64,000 nucleotides of DNA from the NCBI RefSeq assembly GCF_009793335.1, contig NZ_WING01000001.1, forward strand, positions 2,790,001 through 2,854,000, in the 5' to 3' direction. Positions 9,226-17,529 of the stretch are shown piece by piece. How positions within the stretch are numbered: position 1 is the first letter of the stretch; every line of letters starts with the position of its first letter. The notes under the pieces are model-generated. The model made no database searches and was not told the DNA's origin. It worked only from the letters and a program-made list of their open reading frames with translations. Origin of the DNA: Actinomadura sp. J1-007. GTDB taxonomy: Bacteria > Actinomycetota > Actinomycetes > Streptosporangiales > Streptosporangiaceae. A program made the translations under genes and the position numbers.

Positions 9226-9243
9226 TTGTCAGGCACCTGACAA
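9226..9243. promoter_or_regulatory. Palindromic operator TTGTCA-N6-TGACAA
   Basis: TTGTCAGGCACCTGACAA is a perfect 18-bp palindrome (8+2+8). The same half-sites at the same spacing occur at 38496-38513 beside the acyl-ACP desaturase. Size and symmetry suit a dimeric TetR- or GntR-type lipid regulator. Apart from this site, the 9190 repeat and the tandem repeat at 9263-9334, I see nothing in the 352-base gap 8990-9341. Confidence 0.55.
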
Positions 9244-9262
9244 CTGCGCCGCCCGCCGGCCC

Positions 9263-9334
9263 GGTCATGGGCGGCGGGGCGGTCACGGGTGGCGGGGCGG
9301 TCACGGGCGGCGGGGCGGTCACTGGCGGCGGGCC
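9263..9334. repeat. Four 18-bp tandem repeats
   Basis: Four head-to-tail copies of GGTCACGGGCGGCGGGGC (9263-9280, 9281-9298, 9299-9316, 9317-9334) with one to three changes each, directly after the stop codon of the PucR-type gene (9342, minus strand). The G-rich strand could fold; function unknown. Confidence 0.75.
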
Positions 9335-9341
9335 GTGCCGG

Positions 9342-10703
9342 TCAGGTGGCGGGCCCTCGGGCGGGGGTGGGCGGGGGCGCGGGTTCGGCCGGGCGGTCGG
9401 ACGAGGGGTCCGCCGGGCGTACCGGTGAACGGGCCGCCGCGGCGCCCGTCCGCCGGTCCGAACGGCTCCGGGCGTGCAGGATCATCTCCAGCTCCAGGCA
9501 CCGGCGCGGGTCCTGGAGGTCGGAGCCGAACAGCTCCTCCAGGTGTCGCAGCCGGTAGCGGACGGTCTGCGGGTGGACGTGCAGCCGGTTGCCCGCCTCG
9601 GTCGCGTTGAAGTTGTTCTCCAGCAGGGACAGCAGCGTCTCGCTGAGCCGTTCGGCCTGGACGGGCGACAGGCCGCGCAGGGGCGCGAGCCGGGAGTCGG
9701 CGGCGTGCGCGATGAGGTCCTCGGCCATGAAGATCACCAGGGTCGGGACGTGGTCCATGCAGCGCACGACCGAGCCCGCGGGCAGCCGCCCGCGCCGGGC
9801 GAGCGCGAGCGCGCGGCGGGCCCAGCGCAGCGAATCGGCCGCCTCCGCGGGGGCGACGGTCGGGCCCGCCGCCACGATCCAGTCGCGCAGCAGCGCGTCG
9901 AGCAGGCGGGCGCGGCCGGGGCCGTCCGGATCGGGCAGCAGGAGCCGCGGTTCGGAACGGCCGAGGTCGGCCAGCACGTCCGGGGGCAGCGCCGGCGGCC
10001 GGGCGGCGGCGCCCTCGCGCGGATGCAGGGCCACGGCGGCGACGGTGCGCGGGATCCGCCAGCGCGCCGACGCCGCCGCGTCCGCGATCTCGTCCGCGTC
10101 CGCCGCGCCGGACGCCCCGGACGGGCTGGACGGGCTGGACGCGTCGGAGAAGCCGTCGCCCGGAACGGTCCGCTCCGCGGCCGCGCCGCCGTCGAACAGC
10201 AGGTTGAGCAGGCGCCTGCGGCGGCGGCCGAGGGCCTCCTCGCTGCCCGCGGCCTCCGTCTCGTACCCCTCGGCGACCTGCGCGGCGACGGCGTCGAGGT
10301 AGCCGAACTGGGCCTCGGCGATCCGGCCGAGCGTCCGGCGGTCGACCTCCAGGGACTCCGCGAGCGCGGTGAGGGTGCGCCACGTCGCCCGCGCGGAGCG
10401 GTGCAGCGCGCGGTGCGTCTCCTCGGGATCGCGGCCCTTGACCGCCATCGCGCGGCCGAGCTCGCGGTGCGCGGCGGCGATGCGCTCCCAGGCCGTCCCG
10501 GGGTTCTCGACGAGGTCGTAGAAGTGTTCGAGCCCCTCGACGATGCCCGCCCGCATCTCGGCCGCGGCGCGCTCGTCGGTGCCGCGCCCGGCGAGGTCGG
10601 CGAGGAGCTGGTCGGCCGCCGGGCCGGCGAGGGGGCGCATCCGCCGCACCAGCTCGCGTGGGATCGCTTCGAACGGACGGACATCCAGCTCAGCGTGCGT
10701 CAT
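9342..10703 (-). CDS. PucR/CdaR-type helix-turn-helix regulator
   Basis: 453 residues from the ATG at 10703; the frame is open further upstream but that stretch is not protein-like. The N-terminal helical region (about 1-150) resembles the RsbR/globin-like sensor half of actinobacterial PucR proteins. The C-terminal helix-turn-helix (NATEAGNRLHVHPQTVRYRL) lies near residues 370-405, followed by a Pro/Arg/Ala tail. It is paralogous to the truncated regulator at the start of the window. Its position between the acyl-CoA ligase and the AurF-like oxygenase, all on the minus strand, makes those genes plausible targets. The ligand is unknown. Confidence 0.87.
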   Translation of the reverse strand: MTHAELDVRPFEAIPRELVRRMRPLAGPAADQLLADLAGRGTDERAAAEMRAGIVEGLEHFYDLVENPGTAWERIAAAHRELGRAMAVKGRDPEETHRALHRSARATWRTLTALAESLEVDRRTLGRIAEAQFGYLDAVAAQVAEGYETEAAGSEEALGRRRRRLLNLLFDGGAAAERTVPGDGFSDASSPSSPSGASGAADADEIADAAASARWRIPRTVAAVALHPREGAAARPPALPPDVLADLGRSEPRLLLPDPDGPGRARLLDALLRDWIVAAGPTVAPAEAADSLRWARRALALARRGRLPAGSVVRCMDHVPTLVIFMAEDLIAHAADSRLAPLRGLSPVQAERLSETLLSLLENNFNATEAGNRLHVHPQTVRYRLRHLEELFGSDLQDPRRCLELEMILHARSRSDRRTGAAAARSPVRPADPSSDRPAEPAPPPTPARGPAT

Positions 10704-10870
10704 CGGACGGCTCCCTGATCCAACGGACCCTTGTGATACCCCGAGTCCCACAAGGATGCAGCAACGCCCGCCCGGATGATTGTCATGAACGTGAGCATCC
10801 GCACGGGACGATGGCGACCGATACTGACAACGGCCGCCCATCCGTCCAGATCACAGGGCTGAAGCGTGGA

Positions 10871-10887
10871 CCGTCCCAGCGGGACGG
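10871..10887. repeat. Short perfect hairpin
   Basis: CCGTCCC-AGC-GGGACGG, 7-bp stem and 3-nt loop. It is part of a cluster of hairpins that fills 10865-11008 between two minus-strand genes; further hairpins lie at 10965-10979 (GGGACG/CGTCCC) and 10986-11002 (CTCGCC/GGCGAG). Confidence 0.5.
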
Positions 10888-10890
10888 AAA

Positions 10891-10956
10891 AGGGGCCGGG
10901 CCAGGGCCGCCCCCCGTTCTCCGTGGTGGAGTGAGGGCGACCCCGGCCCGGCCCCT
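10891..10956 (-). terminator. Terminator of the AurF-like gene
   Basis: 12-bp perfect inverted repeat AGGGGCCGGGCC (10891-10902) and GGCCCGGCCCCT (10945-10956) with a 42-nt loop. On the minus strand the stem is followed by TTTT, so it can act as an intrinsic terminator for the gene ending at 11009. The remaining gap 10704-10870 holds no recognised gene. Confidence 0.6.
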
Positions 10957-11008
10957 GGCTTTGCGGGACGCGGCGTCCCAGTAGGCTCGCCGAGAAGGCG
11001 AGACGCGG

Positions 11009-11896
11009 TCAGCGGACCAGGCCCGCGCGCCGCCACAGCGGCGCCGCCGCGCCCGCGACCAGGCCCAGCTCGTCCAGGAACGGCATGATCTTCTCGCCGA
11101 GCCAGTGCCGCGTCTCCCGGAACCGCGGGTTGGCGAGCGCCAGCTCCCGGCCCCGCTCCGGCGGGATGCCGACGCAGCGGTACACGTTCGGGTCGATCAT
11201 GAACTCGACGGCGGCGGTCGCGCCCACCGCGGCGGCGACCCGGTGCCGAGCGAGCGCGGCGCGGCCGAGCCCCTTCATGCTCCGCACGATCTCCTCGCGC
11301 GCGTACCGCACGTGCCGGGCCTCCTCGACGACGTGGATGCGGCTGATCTCGCGGACCAGCGGCTGCACCCGCTCGTCGGCCATCGTCGCGCGCTGCATCC
11401 GGTCGAAGATCTCCTCGCCGACCAGGAACGTCGCCCACATCGACGGCCCGCTCCCGAACGCCTTGAACAGCCGTCCCGCGTTGTGCGCCGCCCTCGGCAG
11501 CCCGTACGCGGGCGTGCCGAGCAGCTCCAGCAGCCGCCCGAACATCACCGAGTGCCGCGTCTCGTCGCCGACCTCCGTCAGCGCGAACTGCGCGTGCGCG
11601 GTGCGCGGGTCCAGGTCGTACACGAACCGCAGGAACAGGTGCATCAGCGACAGCTCCAGCCAGATGCCGACCGACGTCATGGACGCCAGCTCGTGCTTGG
11701 ACAGCTCGATCCGCTGCTCCTCGCTGAGCGCGCGCCAGGCGGGCGTCCCGTACAGGGACACCCGCTCCGGCGGCAGGTACGGCCGTGCGCCGTCCAGCGG
11801 CGCCGCCCAGTCGAGCTGCACGTTCGGGTCGAACGACGCCCGAGCCGACGAACGCAGCAGCCGGTGGGCGGTGGCCTCCCGATCCTTCACTTCCAT
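11009..11896 (-). CDS. AurF-like diiron oxygenase
   Basis: 295 residues from ATG 11896, which has GAGGAG six bases upstream; a GTG at 11902 is too close to that site. The ferritin-like diiron ligand pattern is visible: E108/E112/H115 in TEVGDETRHS and EEARH in HVVEEARHVRYA, with further acidic and His residues between. This matches the AurF/CmlI group (PF11583), whose characterised members oxidise aryl-amines to nitro compounds; most relatives are uncharacterised and may act on other substrates. It stands alone, about 300 bases upstream of the PucR-type gene and just downstream of a DHA2 exporter, all minus strand. No natural-product assembly line is in the window. Confidence 0.85.
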   Translation of the reverse strand: MEVKDREATAHRLLRSSARASFDPNVQLDWAAPLDGARPYLPPERVSLYGTPAWRALSEEQRIELSKHELASMTSVGIWLELSLMHLFLRFVYDLDPRTAHAQFALTEVGDETRHSVMFGRLLELLGTPAYGLPRAAHNAGRLFKAFGSGPSMWATFLVGEEIFDRMQRATMADERVQPLVREISRIHVVEEARHVRYAREEIVRSMKGLGRAALARHRVAAAVGATAAVEFMIDPNVYRCVGIPPERGRELALANPRFRETRHWLGEKIMPFLDELGLVAGAAAPLWRRAGLVR

Positions 11897-12001
11897 CGCC
11901 ACTCCTCGGGTGGACGGGAACGAACGGCTTGACTGTGCCTTCGCCCCGTCCCCCGGGAAATGGCCTTGCCGCGCGTACCGCCGCCCGGCTTTAGCGCACG
12001 C

Positions 12002-13651
12002 TCACAACGCGCCCGCCTCGCCCTTTCCAGCGCTCCCCGCCCCGGCACCCGCGCCGGTGGCAGCGGCGGCGGTCGCCGGGGTGTCCGCGCCGGGCTCGGG
12101 CGCGGGCCCGTCGCCGGGCAGGTCGAGGCTGTCGCGCAGCATCACCGGCTTCAGGTAGGAGGCGGCGACGATGCCGACGACCGCAATGGCGGCGGAGATC
12201 AGGAAGATCCGGCCGGTGGCGTCGCCGTACGCGGCGCGGACGATCTCCTGCACCGGGCCGGGCAGGTGGGCGACGTCGAGGTTGTCGCCGCCCTGCGGGC
12301 CGCCGCCGGACGGCTTCGCGCCGAGCCGGGCGAGGCCGTCGGCGATGTTGCCAGAGACGCGGTTGGCGAGGATGGCGCCCAGCACCGAGACGCCGATCGT
12401 CCCGCCGAGGGACCGGAAGAACGTGACCGCGCCGCTCGCCGCGCCGATCTCGTTCAGCCGGACGGAGTTCTGCACGACGAGCACGAGGTTCTGCATGGTC
12501 ATGCCGACCCCGGCGCCGACCAGGAACATCCCGGCGCCGACGAAGTACAGCGAGGTGCGGTGGTCGATCGTCGCGAGCGCCAGGAACCCGAGCGTGAGCA
12601 CGACGGTGCCCGCGACGATGTACGGCTTGACCCGCCCGGTCCGCGTGGTGAGGCGGCCGACGACGGTGGACGAGCCGAGCACCCCGACCATCAGCGGGAC
12701 GGTGAGCAGCCCGGCCTCGGTCGGGCTGTAGCCGCGCCCGATCTGGAAGTACTGGCCGAGGAAGACCGCGCCGCCGAACATCGCCATGCCGACCGCGAGG
12801 CTCGCGACGATCGCGAGCGCGGTGTTGCGGCGCGCGATGACGTCCAGCGGGACGATCGGCTCGGCGGCGCGCTTCTCCACCCACCCGGCGGCGGCGAGGA
12901 CCAGCAGGCCGGGCACGACCATCGCGGCGGTCTGCCAGGACAGCCAGGCGAAGTCCTTGTCGACGAACGTGACCCAGATCAGCAGCAGGCTGACGCCACC
13001 GGCGATCAGCGTGGCGCCGAGGTAGTCGATCTTGACATCGCCGCGCCGGACGGCCGGCAGCCGCAGGGTCTTCTGGAGCATCAGGAACGAGACGACAGAG
13101 AACGGCACGCCGATGAAGAAGCACCAGCGCCAGCCGAGCCACGAGGTGTCGACGATCAGCCCGCCGAGCAGCGGGCCGCCGACGGTCGCGACCGCGATCA
13201 CCGCGCCGAGGTAGCCGTAGTAGCGGCCCCGGTCGCGCGGGCTGATCATGGCGGCCATCACGATCTGCACCAGGATCTGGAGCGCGCCGACGCCGAGGCC
13301 CTGCACCGCGCGGGCCGCGATGAGCTGCGGGGTGTTCTGCGCGAAGCCCGAGATCAGCGAGGACACCACGAAGATCACGATGGCGATCTGGAGCAGCCGC
13401 TTCTTGTCGTACAGGTCGGCGAGCTTGCCCCAGATCGGCGTGGACGCGGTGGCGGCCAGCAGCGTCGCGGTGACGACCCAGGTGTACTGCGACTGGGTGC
13501 CCTTCAGCGCGCCGATGATCTGCGGCAGGGCGGTGGACACCACGGTCTCGCTGAGCATCGCCACGAACAGCACCATGAGCAGGCCGCTGATGGCCTCCAG
13601 GATCTGGCGCGGCGACATCGGCGCGGACCGCGGCGGAGCTTGCTCGCTCAA
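12002..13651 (-). CDS. DHA2-family (14-TM) MFS multidrug exporter
   Basis: 549 residues with about 14 transmembrane helices and MFS motif A (GKLADLYDKKRLLQ). Motif C of drug:H+ antiporters is visible near residues 150-165 (GAVIAVATVGGPLLGGLI). This is the EmrB/QacA group, which exports drugs or dyes by proton antiport. The start is the TTG at 13651, with GGAGG six bases before it; upstream in-frame codons lack a ribosome site. A TetR regulator is divergently transcribed at 13808, the standard arrangement for a repressor and its efflux pump. C-terminal 40 residues are an Ala/Gly/Pro tail. Confidence 0.93.
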   Translation of the reverse strand: MSEQAPPRSAPMSPRQILEAISGLLMVLFVAMLSETVVSTALPQIIGALKGTQSQYTWVVTATLLAATASTPIWGKLADLYDKKRLLQIAIVIFVVSSLISGFAQNTPQLIAARAVQGLGVGALQILVQIVMAAMISPRDRGRYYGYLGAVIAVATVGGPLLGGLIVDTSWLGWRWCFFIGVPFSVVSFLMLQKTLRLPAVRRGDVKIDYLGATLIAGGVSLLLIWVTFVDKDFAWLSWQTAAMVVPGLLVLAAAGWVEKRAAEPIVPLDVIARRNTALAIVASLAVGMAMFGGAVFLGQYFQIGRGYSPTEAGLLTVPLMVGVLGSSTVVGRLTTRTGRVKPYIVAGTVVLTLGFLALATIDHRTSLYFVGAGMFLVGAGVGMTMQNLVLVVQNSVRLNEIGAASGAVTFFRSLGGTIGVSVLGAILANRVSGNIADGLARLGAKPSGGGPQGGDNLDVAHLPGPVQEIVRAAYGDATGRIFLISAAIAVVGIVAASYLKPVMLRDSLDLPGDGPAPEPGADTPATAAAATGAGAGAGSAGKGEAGAL

Positions 13652-13807
13652 GTAACGCCTCCAGGGAGTGGGAACGGGAACGGGCACCGGCGAACGGGCC
13701 GGGCCGCCGGGAACGTAGGGAACAATGCGGGGACCGGTGCACTATATTCCCAATGCGCAAAATTTCTCGGCGCGCATGATCGTGCGGATCGGTAGGGTGG
13801 GACCACC
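13652..13807. promoter_or_regulatory. Divergent promoter region of exporter and TetR
   Basis: Contains an AT-rich TATATT hexamer (13743-13748), an imperfect palindrome CGCATGATCGTGCG (about 13773-13786, likely operator), and TAGGGT at 13793-13798, nine bases before the TetR ATG. The last suggests a near-leaderless TetR transcript. Confidence 0.4.
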
Positions 13808-14398
13808 ATGGACACGACAGGCGGACTGCGCGAGCGCAAGAAGGAGGCGACGCGCAAGGCCCTGCACGAGGCCGCGACGCGCCTCGCGATCGAGCACGGC
13901 CTCGACGCCGTCACGGTCGAGGCGATCGCCGACGCGGCCGGCGTCTCGCGCCGCACGTTCTCCAACTACTTCGCGGGCAAGGAGGACGCGCTCCTGCACG
14001 GCGACGAGGAGCGGATGTCGCTGCTGCTCGACTCGTTCGCGGCCAGGCCGCCCGGCGAGCCGCCGTGGGCCGCGCTGCGCGGGGCCTGCGCCGCGGTCTT
14101 CGAGAGCACCGACGAGCCCGACCCGCAGATGGCCGTGCAGGCCCGGCTCGCCCGCCAGCACCCGTCCGTGCTCGCCCGGCTGCTCACGCACTACGCCTCG
14201 GTCGAGCGCCGCCTCGCCGGGATCATCGCCGAGCGCGAGGGCCGTCCCGCCGACGACCCCGCCGCCCGCGTCCTCGCCGCCGCGTTCTTCACCGCGCTCC
14301 GCATCGCCGCGCAGCGCTGGGTCGAGGAGCAGCCGCCGCGCCCCCTGCGCGTCGTCGCCGACGAGACCCTCGACCAGATGGCCCGCCCGTTCGCCTGA
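13808..14398 (+). CDS. TetR-family repressor, probable regulator of the DHA2 exporter
   Basis: 196 residues. The N-terminal TetR DNA-binding domain spans about residues 8-55, with helix-turn-helix TVEAIADAAGVSRRTFSNYF and the following GKEDALL. The C-terminal half is the variable ligand-binding and dimerisation domain. Divergent from the exporter gene, so local repression of the pump and itself is the simplest role. Convergent with the pyruvate oxidase gene, with a stem-loop between them. Confidence 0.92.
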   Translation: MDTTGGLRERKKEATRKALHEAATRLAIEHGLDAVTVEAIADAAGVSRRTFSNYFAGKEDALLHGDEERMSLLLDSFAARPPGEPPWAALRGACAAVFESTDEPDPQMAVQARLARQHPSVLARLLTHYASVERRLAGIIAEREGRPADDPAARVLAAAFFTALRIAAQRWVEEQPPRPLRVVADETLDQMARPFA

Positions 14399-14403
14399 CC
14401 CCG

Positions 14404-14425
14404 CCCGGGGCCCGGGAGCCCCGGG
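14404..14425. terminator. Bidirectional stem-loop
   Basis: CCCGGGGC (14404-14411) and GCCCCGGG (14418-14425) around a 6-nt loop, between the convergent TetR and pyruvate oxidase genes. Its position supports 14437 as the true stop of the oxidase. Confidence 0.6.
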
Positions 14426-14436
14426 ATCGGGCGCGC

Positions 14437-16169
14437 TCAGGGGCGGGGATGTTGCGCAGGTTGCTGCGGGCGAGGTCGAGCATCTTGCCGACGCCGCCCG
14501 TGAGGACCGTCTTGCCCGCCGCGAGCGCGAAGCCCTTCACCTGCTGCGGGGTGATGTGCGGCGGGATGGACAGCGCGTTCGGGTCGGTGACGACGTCCAG
14601 CAGGTACGGGCCGGGCGCGGACAGGGCCCGTTCGAGCGCGTCCCTGACGTCGCCGGGGCGTTCGACGCGGGCCGACTCGATGCCCGCGCCGCGCGCGATG
14701 GCGGCGAAGTCCACGGACTCGTGGTCGGTCTCGTACGACGGCAGGCCGTCCACCATCATCTCCAGCCGCACCATGCCGAGCGAGGAGTTGTTGAACACCA
14801 GGATCTTGACCGGGAGCCGGTGCAGCCGCACGGTGAGCAGCTCGCCCAGCAGCATCCCGAGCCCGCCGTCGCCCGACAGCGAGATCACCTGGCGGCCGGG
14901 CGCCGCGTACTGCGCGCCGATCGCGTGCGGCAGCGCGTTCGCCATCGAGCCGTGCACGAACGAGCCCATCACCCGGCGGCGGCCGTTCGGGGTGAGGTAG
15001 CGGGCGGCCCACACGTTGCACATGCCCGTGTCCACCGTGAAGACCGCGTCGTCGGCGGCGACGTCGTCCAGCACGCTCGCGACGTACTCGGGGTGGATCG
15101 GGACGTGCCGGTCGATGTCGCGGGTGTAGGCGGAGACCACGCCCTCCAGCGCCTTCGCGTGCCGGTGCAGCATCTCGTTCAGGTACGCCCGGTCGTGCTT
15201 CTGCTCGACCTTCTCCAGAACGAGCCGCAGCGTCTGCGCGACGTCGCCGTGCACGGCCAGTTCGAGGGGCGTACGGCGGCCGAAGCGGGACGCGTCGTCG
15301 TCCACCTGGATCGTGTGCTTGCCCGGCAGGAACGGGTCGTACGGGAAGTCCGTGCCGAGCAGGACGACGAGGTCGGCCTCCTGCATGGCCTCGTAGCAGG
15401 CGCCGTAGCCGAGCAGCCCGCTCATCCCCACGTCGAACGGGTTGTCGTACTGGATCCACTCCTTGCCGCGCAGCGCGTGCCCGACCGGCGACAGCACCCG
15501 GTGCGCCAGCTCCATCACCTCGGCGTGCGCGTTCCGCACGCCCGAGCCGCAGAACAGCATGACCTTGCGGGCGTCGTTGAGGGCGCGGGCGAACTGCGCG
15601 ACCTGGTCGGCGGGCGGGTGGACGGTCCCGTGCTCGGTCAGCACGTCGTGCCGCCCGGTCGGACGGGCCGCGTCCTTGCTCGCGGTGTCGCCGGGCAGCG
15701 TGAGGACCGCGACGCCGCGCAGCCCGACCGCGTGCTGGATCGCGGTGCGCAGGATGCGGGGCATCTGCTCCGGCCCGTTGATCATCTCGCAGTAGTGGCT
15801 GCACTCGGTGAACAGCCGTTCGGGATGGGTCTCCTGGAAGTAGCCGGAGCCGATCTGCGTGCTCGGGATGTGGGAGGCCAGCGCCAGCACCGGCGCGCCG
15901 GAGCGGTGCGCGTCGTACAGGCCCTGGATCAGGTGCGTGTTGCCGGGGCCGCAGCTTCCGGCGCAGACCGCGAGACGCCCGGTGACCTGCGCCTCCGCCG
16001 CCGCGGCGAACGCCCCGGCCTCCTCGTTGCGCACGTGCACCCACTCGATGCCGCTCGTCCGGCGCACGGCGTCCACGATCGGGTTGAGGCTGTCGCCCAC
16101 CACCCCGTAGATCCGCCGCACCCCCGCCTGCCGCAGCACCTCGATGAACTGGTCGGCGACCGTGGCCAT
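14437..16169 (-). CDS. poxB: Thiamine-diphosphate-dependent pyruvate oxidase/dehydrogenase (PoxB-like); last codons frameshifted
   Basis: About 577 residues after repair, close to the 572 of E. coli PoxB. Domains in order: N-terminal PYR domain (GVVGDSLNPIVDAV, EEAGAFAAAAEA with the catalytic Glu), central FAD-binding region (LGTDFPYDPFLPG) and C-terminal PP domain with the ThDP motif from GDGGLGM to VFNNSS. The family decarboxylates pyruvate to acetate and CO2, passing electrons to quinone at the membrane. At 14445-14448 a G4 run (C4 in the gene) shifts the frame; adding one base gives the ending NIPRP-stop at 14437. As written, translation would run on to 14289 across the TetR gene. ATG at 16169. 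Confidence 0.9.
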
Positions 16170-16283
16170 GTTCCCCCAAGCAGAGCCGTCCCCCAGGCGA
16201 TTCCCGGTGATCACCACGCTAACCGCCGGGCCCGGACGGGCGCCGCCCGGTGATCCACCGCGCCGAACGGGTATGCCGTCGCC

Positions 16284-16652
16284 ATGGAGCAGATCGACGG
16301 CGTCCGGGTCCGCCGCGCCTACGACCCGCCGGACGGCGACGACGGCACGCGCGTCCTCGTGGACCGGCTCTGGCCGCGCGGGCTGTCCAAGGAGAAGGCG
16401 GCCCTGGACGAGTGGGTGAAGGACGTCGCGCCGTCCAACGAGCTGCGCCGCTGGTACGGCCACGACCCCGAGCGCACCGACGAGTTCGCCCGCCGCTACC
16501 GGCACGAGCTGGCCGATCCGGCGCGCACCGAGGCCCTCGGCCACCTGCGCGACCTCGTCCGCGAGGGCCCGGTCACGCTGCTGACGGCGACCAAGGAGCT
16601 GGACCGCGGCCATGTGGCCGTACTCGTCAGCGAACTCGCCGACCGCCGCTGA
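16284..16652 (+). CDS. DUF488 family protein
   Basis: 122 residues, complete. Conserved DUF488/YeaO features: RVRRAYDPPDGDDGTRVLVD at the start, then DRLWPRGLSKE, WVKDVAPSNELRRWYGHDP and a terminal LLTATKE. The family is widespread and small, with no settled function. ATG at 16284, divergent from the pyruvate oxidase (114-base gap) and convergent with the IclR gene. Confidence 0.9.
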   Translation: MEQIDGVRVRRAYDPPDGDDGTRVLVDRLWPRGLSKEKAALDEWVKDVAPSNELRRWYGHDPERTDEFARRYRHELADPARTEALGHLRDLVREGPVTLLTATKELDRGHVAVLVSELADRR

Positions 16653-16691
16653 CCCGGGAGGAAGCAGCCGCGGCGCCGCGCTGAGGGGGCG

Positions 16692-17402
16692 TCAGCGGAG
16701 CATGGAGGACAGGCGTTCGGCGGCGCCGAGGACGGCGCGGCCGATCTCGTCCTCGTCGGGCGCCTCGAACAGCGAGAGGCCCACGCTGGTCTGGGTGCGG
16801 GCGCCCGGGACGACGGCGGAGACGCCGATGACGGACGGGGCGATCTCGCCGTAGGAGACGGCGAAGCCGCGGCGGCGCGCGGCGCCGACCTCGGCGCGCT
16901 CGCCGGGCTCGGGCGGCAGCGCGGCGAGCATCGCCAGGCCCGCCGAGCCGCGGTCGATCGGGTCGATCTGGCCGGGCCGGAACGCCACGTGCATCCGGGC
17001 CCGGCGCGGCTCGACGATCATCAGCATCCGCACCTGCTCGTCGTTCTCCCGCACGACCAGGTGCGCCGTCGCGCGCGTGGCGTCGGTCAGCTCCTCCAGG
17101 ACGGGCCGGGCGAGCGTGCGCAGGTCCTGCTCGACGGGTTCGGCGAGCCGGACCAGCCCGGCGCCGAGGGAGATCCGCTTGAACCGGTCGCGGCGGCAGA
17201 GGTGGTGCGCCTCCAGCGTCCTGACCAGCCGGTGCGCGACGGTACGGTGCACGCCCACGGCCTCGGCGATCTCGGTGATCGACAGCCCGTGCGGATGGTG
17301 CACGAGCAGTTCGAGGATCTGAAGGCCGTTGTGCAGGGTCTTGGACATCCCCGAATCGAGCTGGGCCGCTGACACGCCCGTCAACGTATCGCCGCTGGTC
17401 AT
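16692..17402 (-). CDS. IclR-family transcriptional regulator
   Basis: 236 residues from ATG 17402, with AGAGGGG upstream. The N-terminal winged helix has NGLQILELLVHHPHGLSITE and the helix-turn-helix EIAEAVGVHRTVAHRLVRTL (about 20-70). The C-terminal GAF-like effector domain includes ATAHLVVREND and AVSYGEIAPSVIGVSAVV. IclR proteins control catabolic operons in response to small acids. It is divergent from the SnoaL/SDR/flavoprotein cluster at 17530, and the gap holds a perfect inverted repeat, so it probably controls that cluster and itself. Confidence 0.93.
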   Translation of the reverse strand: MTSGDTLTGVSAAQLDSGMSKTLHNGLQILELLVHHPHGLSITEIAEAVGVHRTVAHRLVRTLEAHHLCRRDRFKRISLGAGLVRLAEPVEQDLRTLARPVLEELTDATRATAHLVVRENDEQVRMLMIVEPRRARMHVAFRPGQIDPIDRGSAGLAMLAALPPEPGERAEVGAARRRGFAVSYGEIAPSVIGVSAVVPGARTQTSVGLSLFEAPDEDEIGRAVLGAAERLSSMLR

Positions 17403-17455
17403 GACATGCCACCCCTCTTGACGGATGTGAGCCACCCTACATATCGTGTCCGCAC

Positions 17456-17474
17456 ATCGCACACAGCGTGCGAT
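17456..17474. promoter_or_regulatory. Candidate IclR operator
   Basis: ATCGCAC-ACAGC-GTGCGAT, a perfect 7-bp inverted repeat with a 5-nt spacer, located midway between the divergent IclR gene and the catabolic cluster. Nearby AT-rich bases (TATTAG) could form a -10 region. Confidence 0.55.
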
Positions 17475-17529
17475 ATTAGCACACACGCCGGTACCCGACC
17501 GGGTCCGCCGCCGGAGGTAGAGCACAGCC

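Noticed and set aside
10780..10797. Third TTGTCA-N6-TGACAA site
   Set aside because: The right half-site is TGAGCA, two mismatches; kept only as a weak hint.
11960..13795. Plus-strand open frame of 611 codons
   Set aside because: Antisense to the DHA2 exporter, which has clear transporter motifs.
13725..16253. Plus-strand open frame of 842 codons
   Set aside because: It covers the TetR gene in another frame and the pyruvate oxidase in antisense; no domain.
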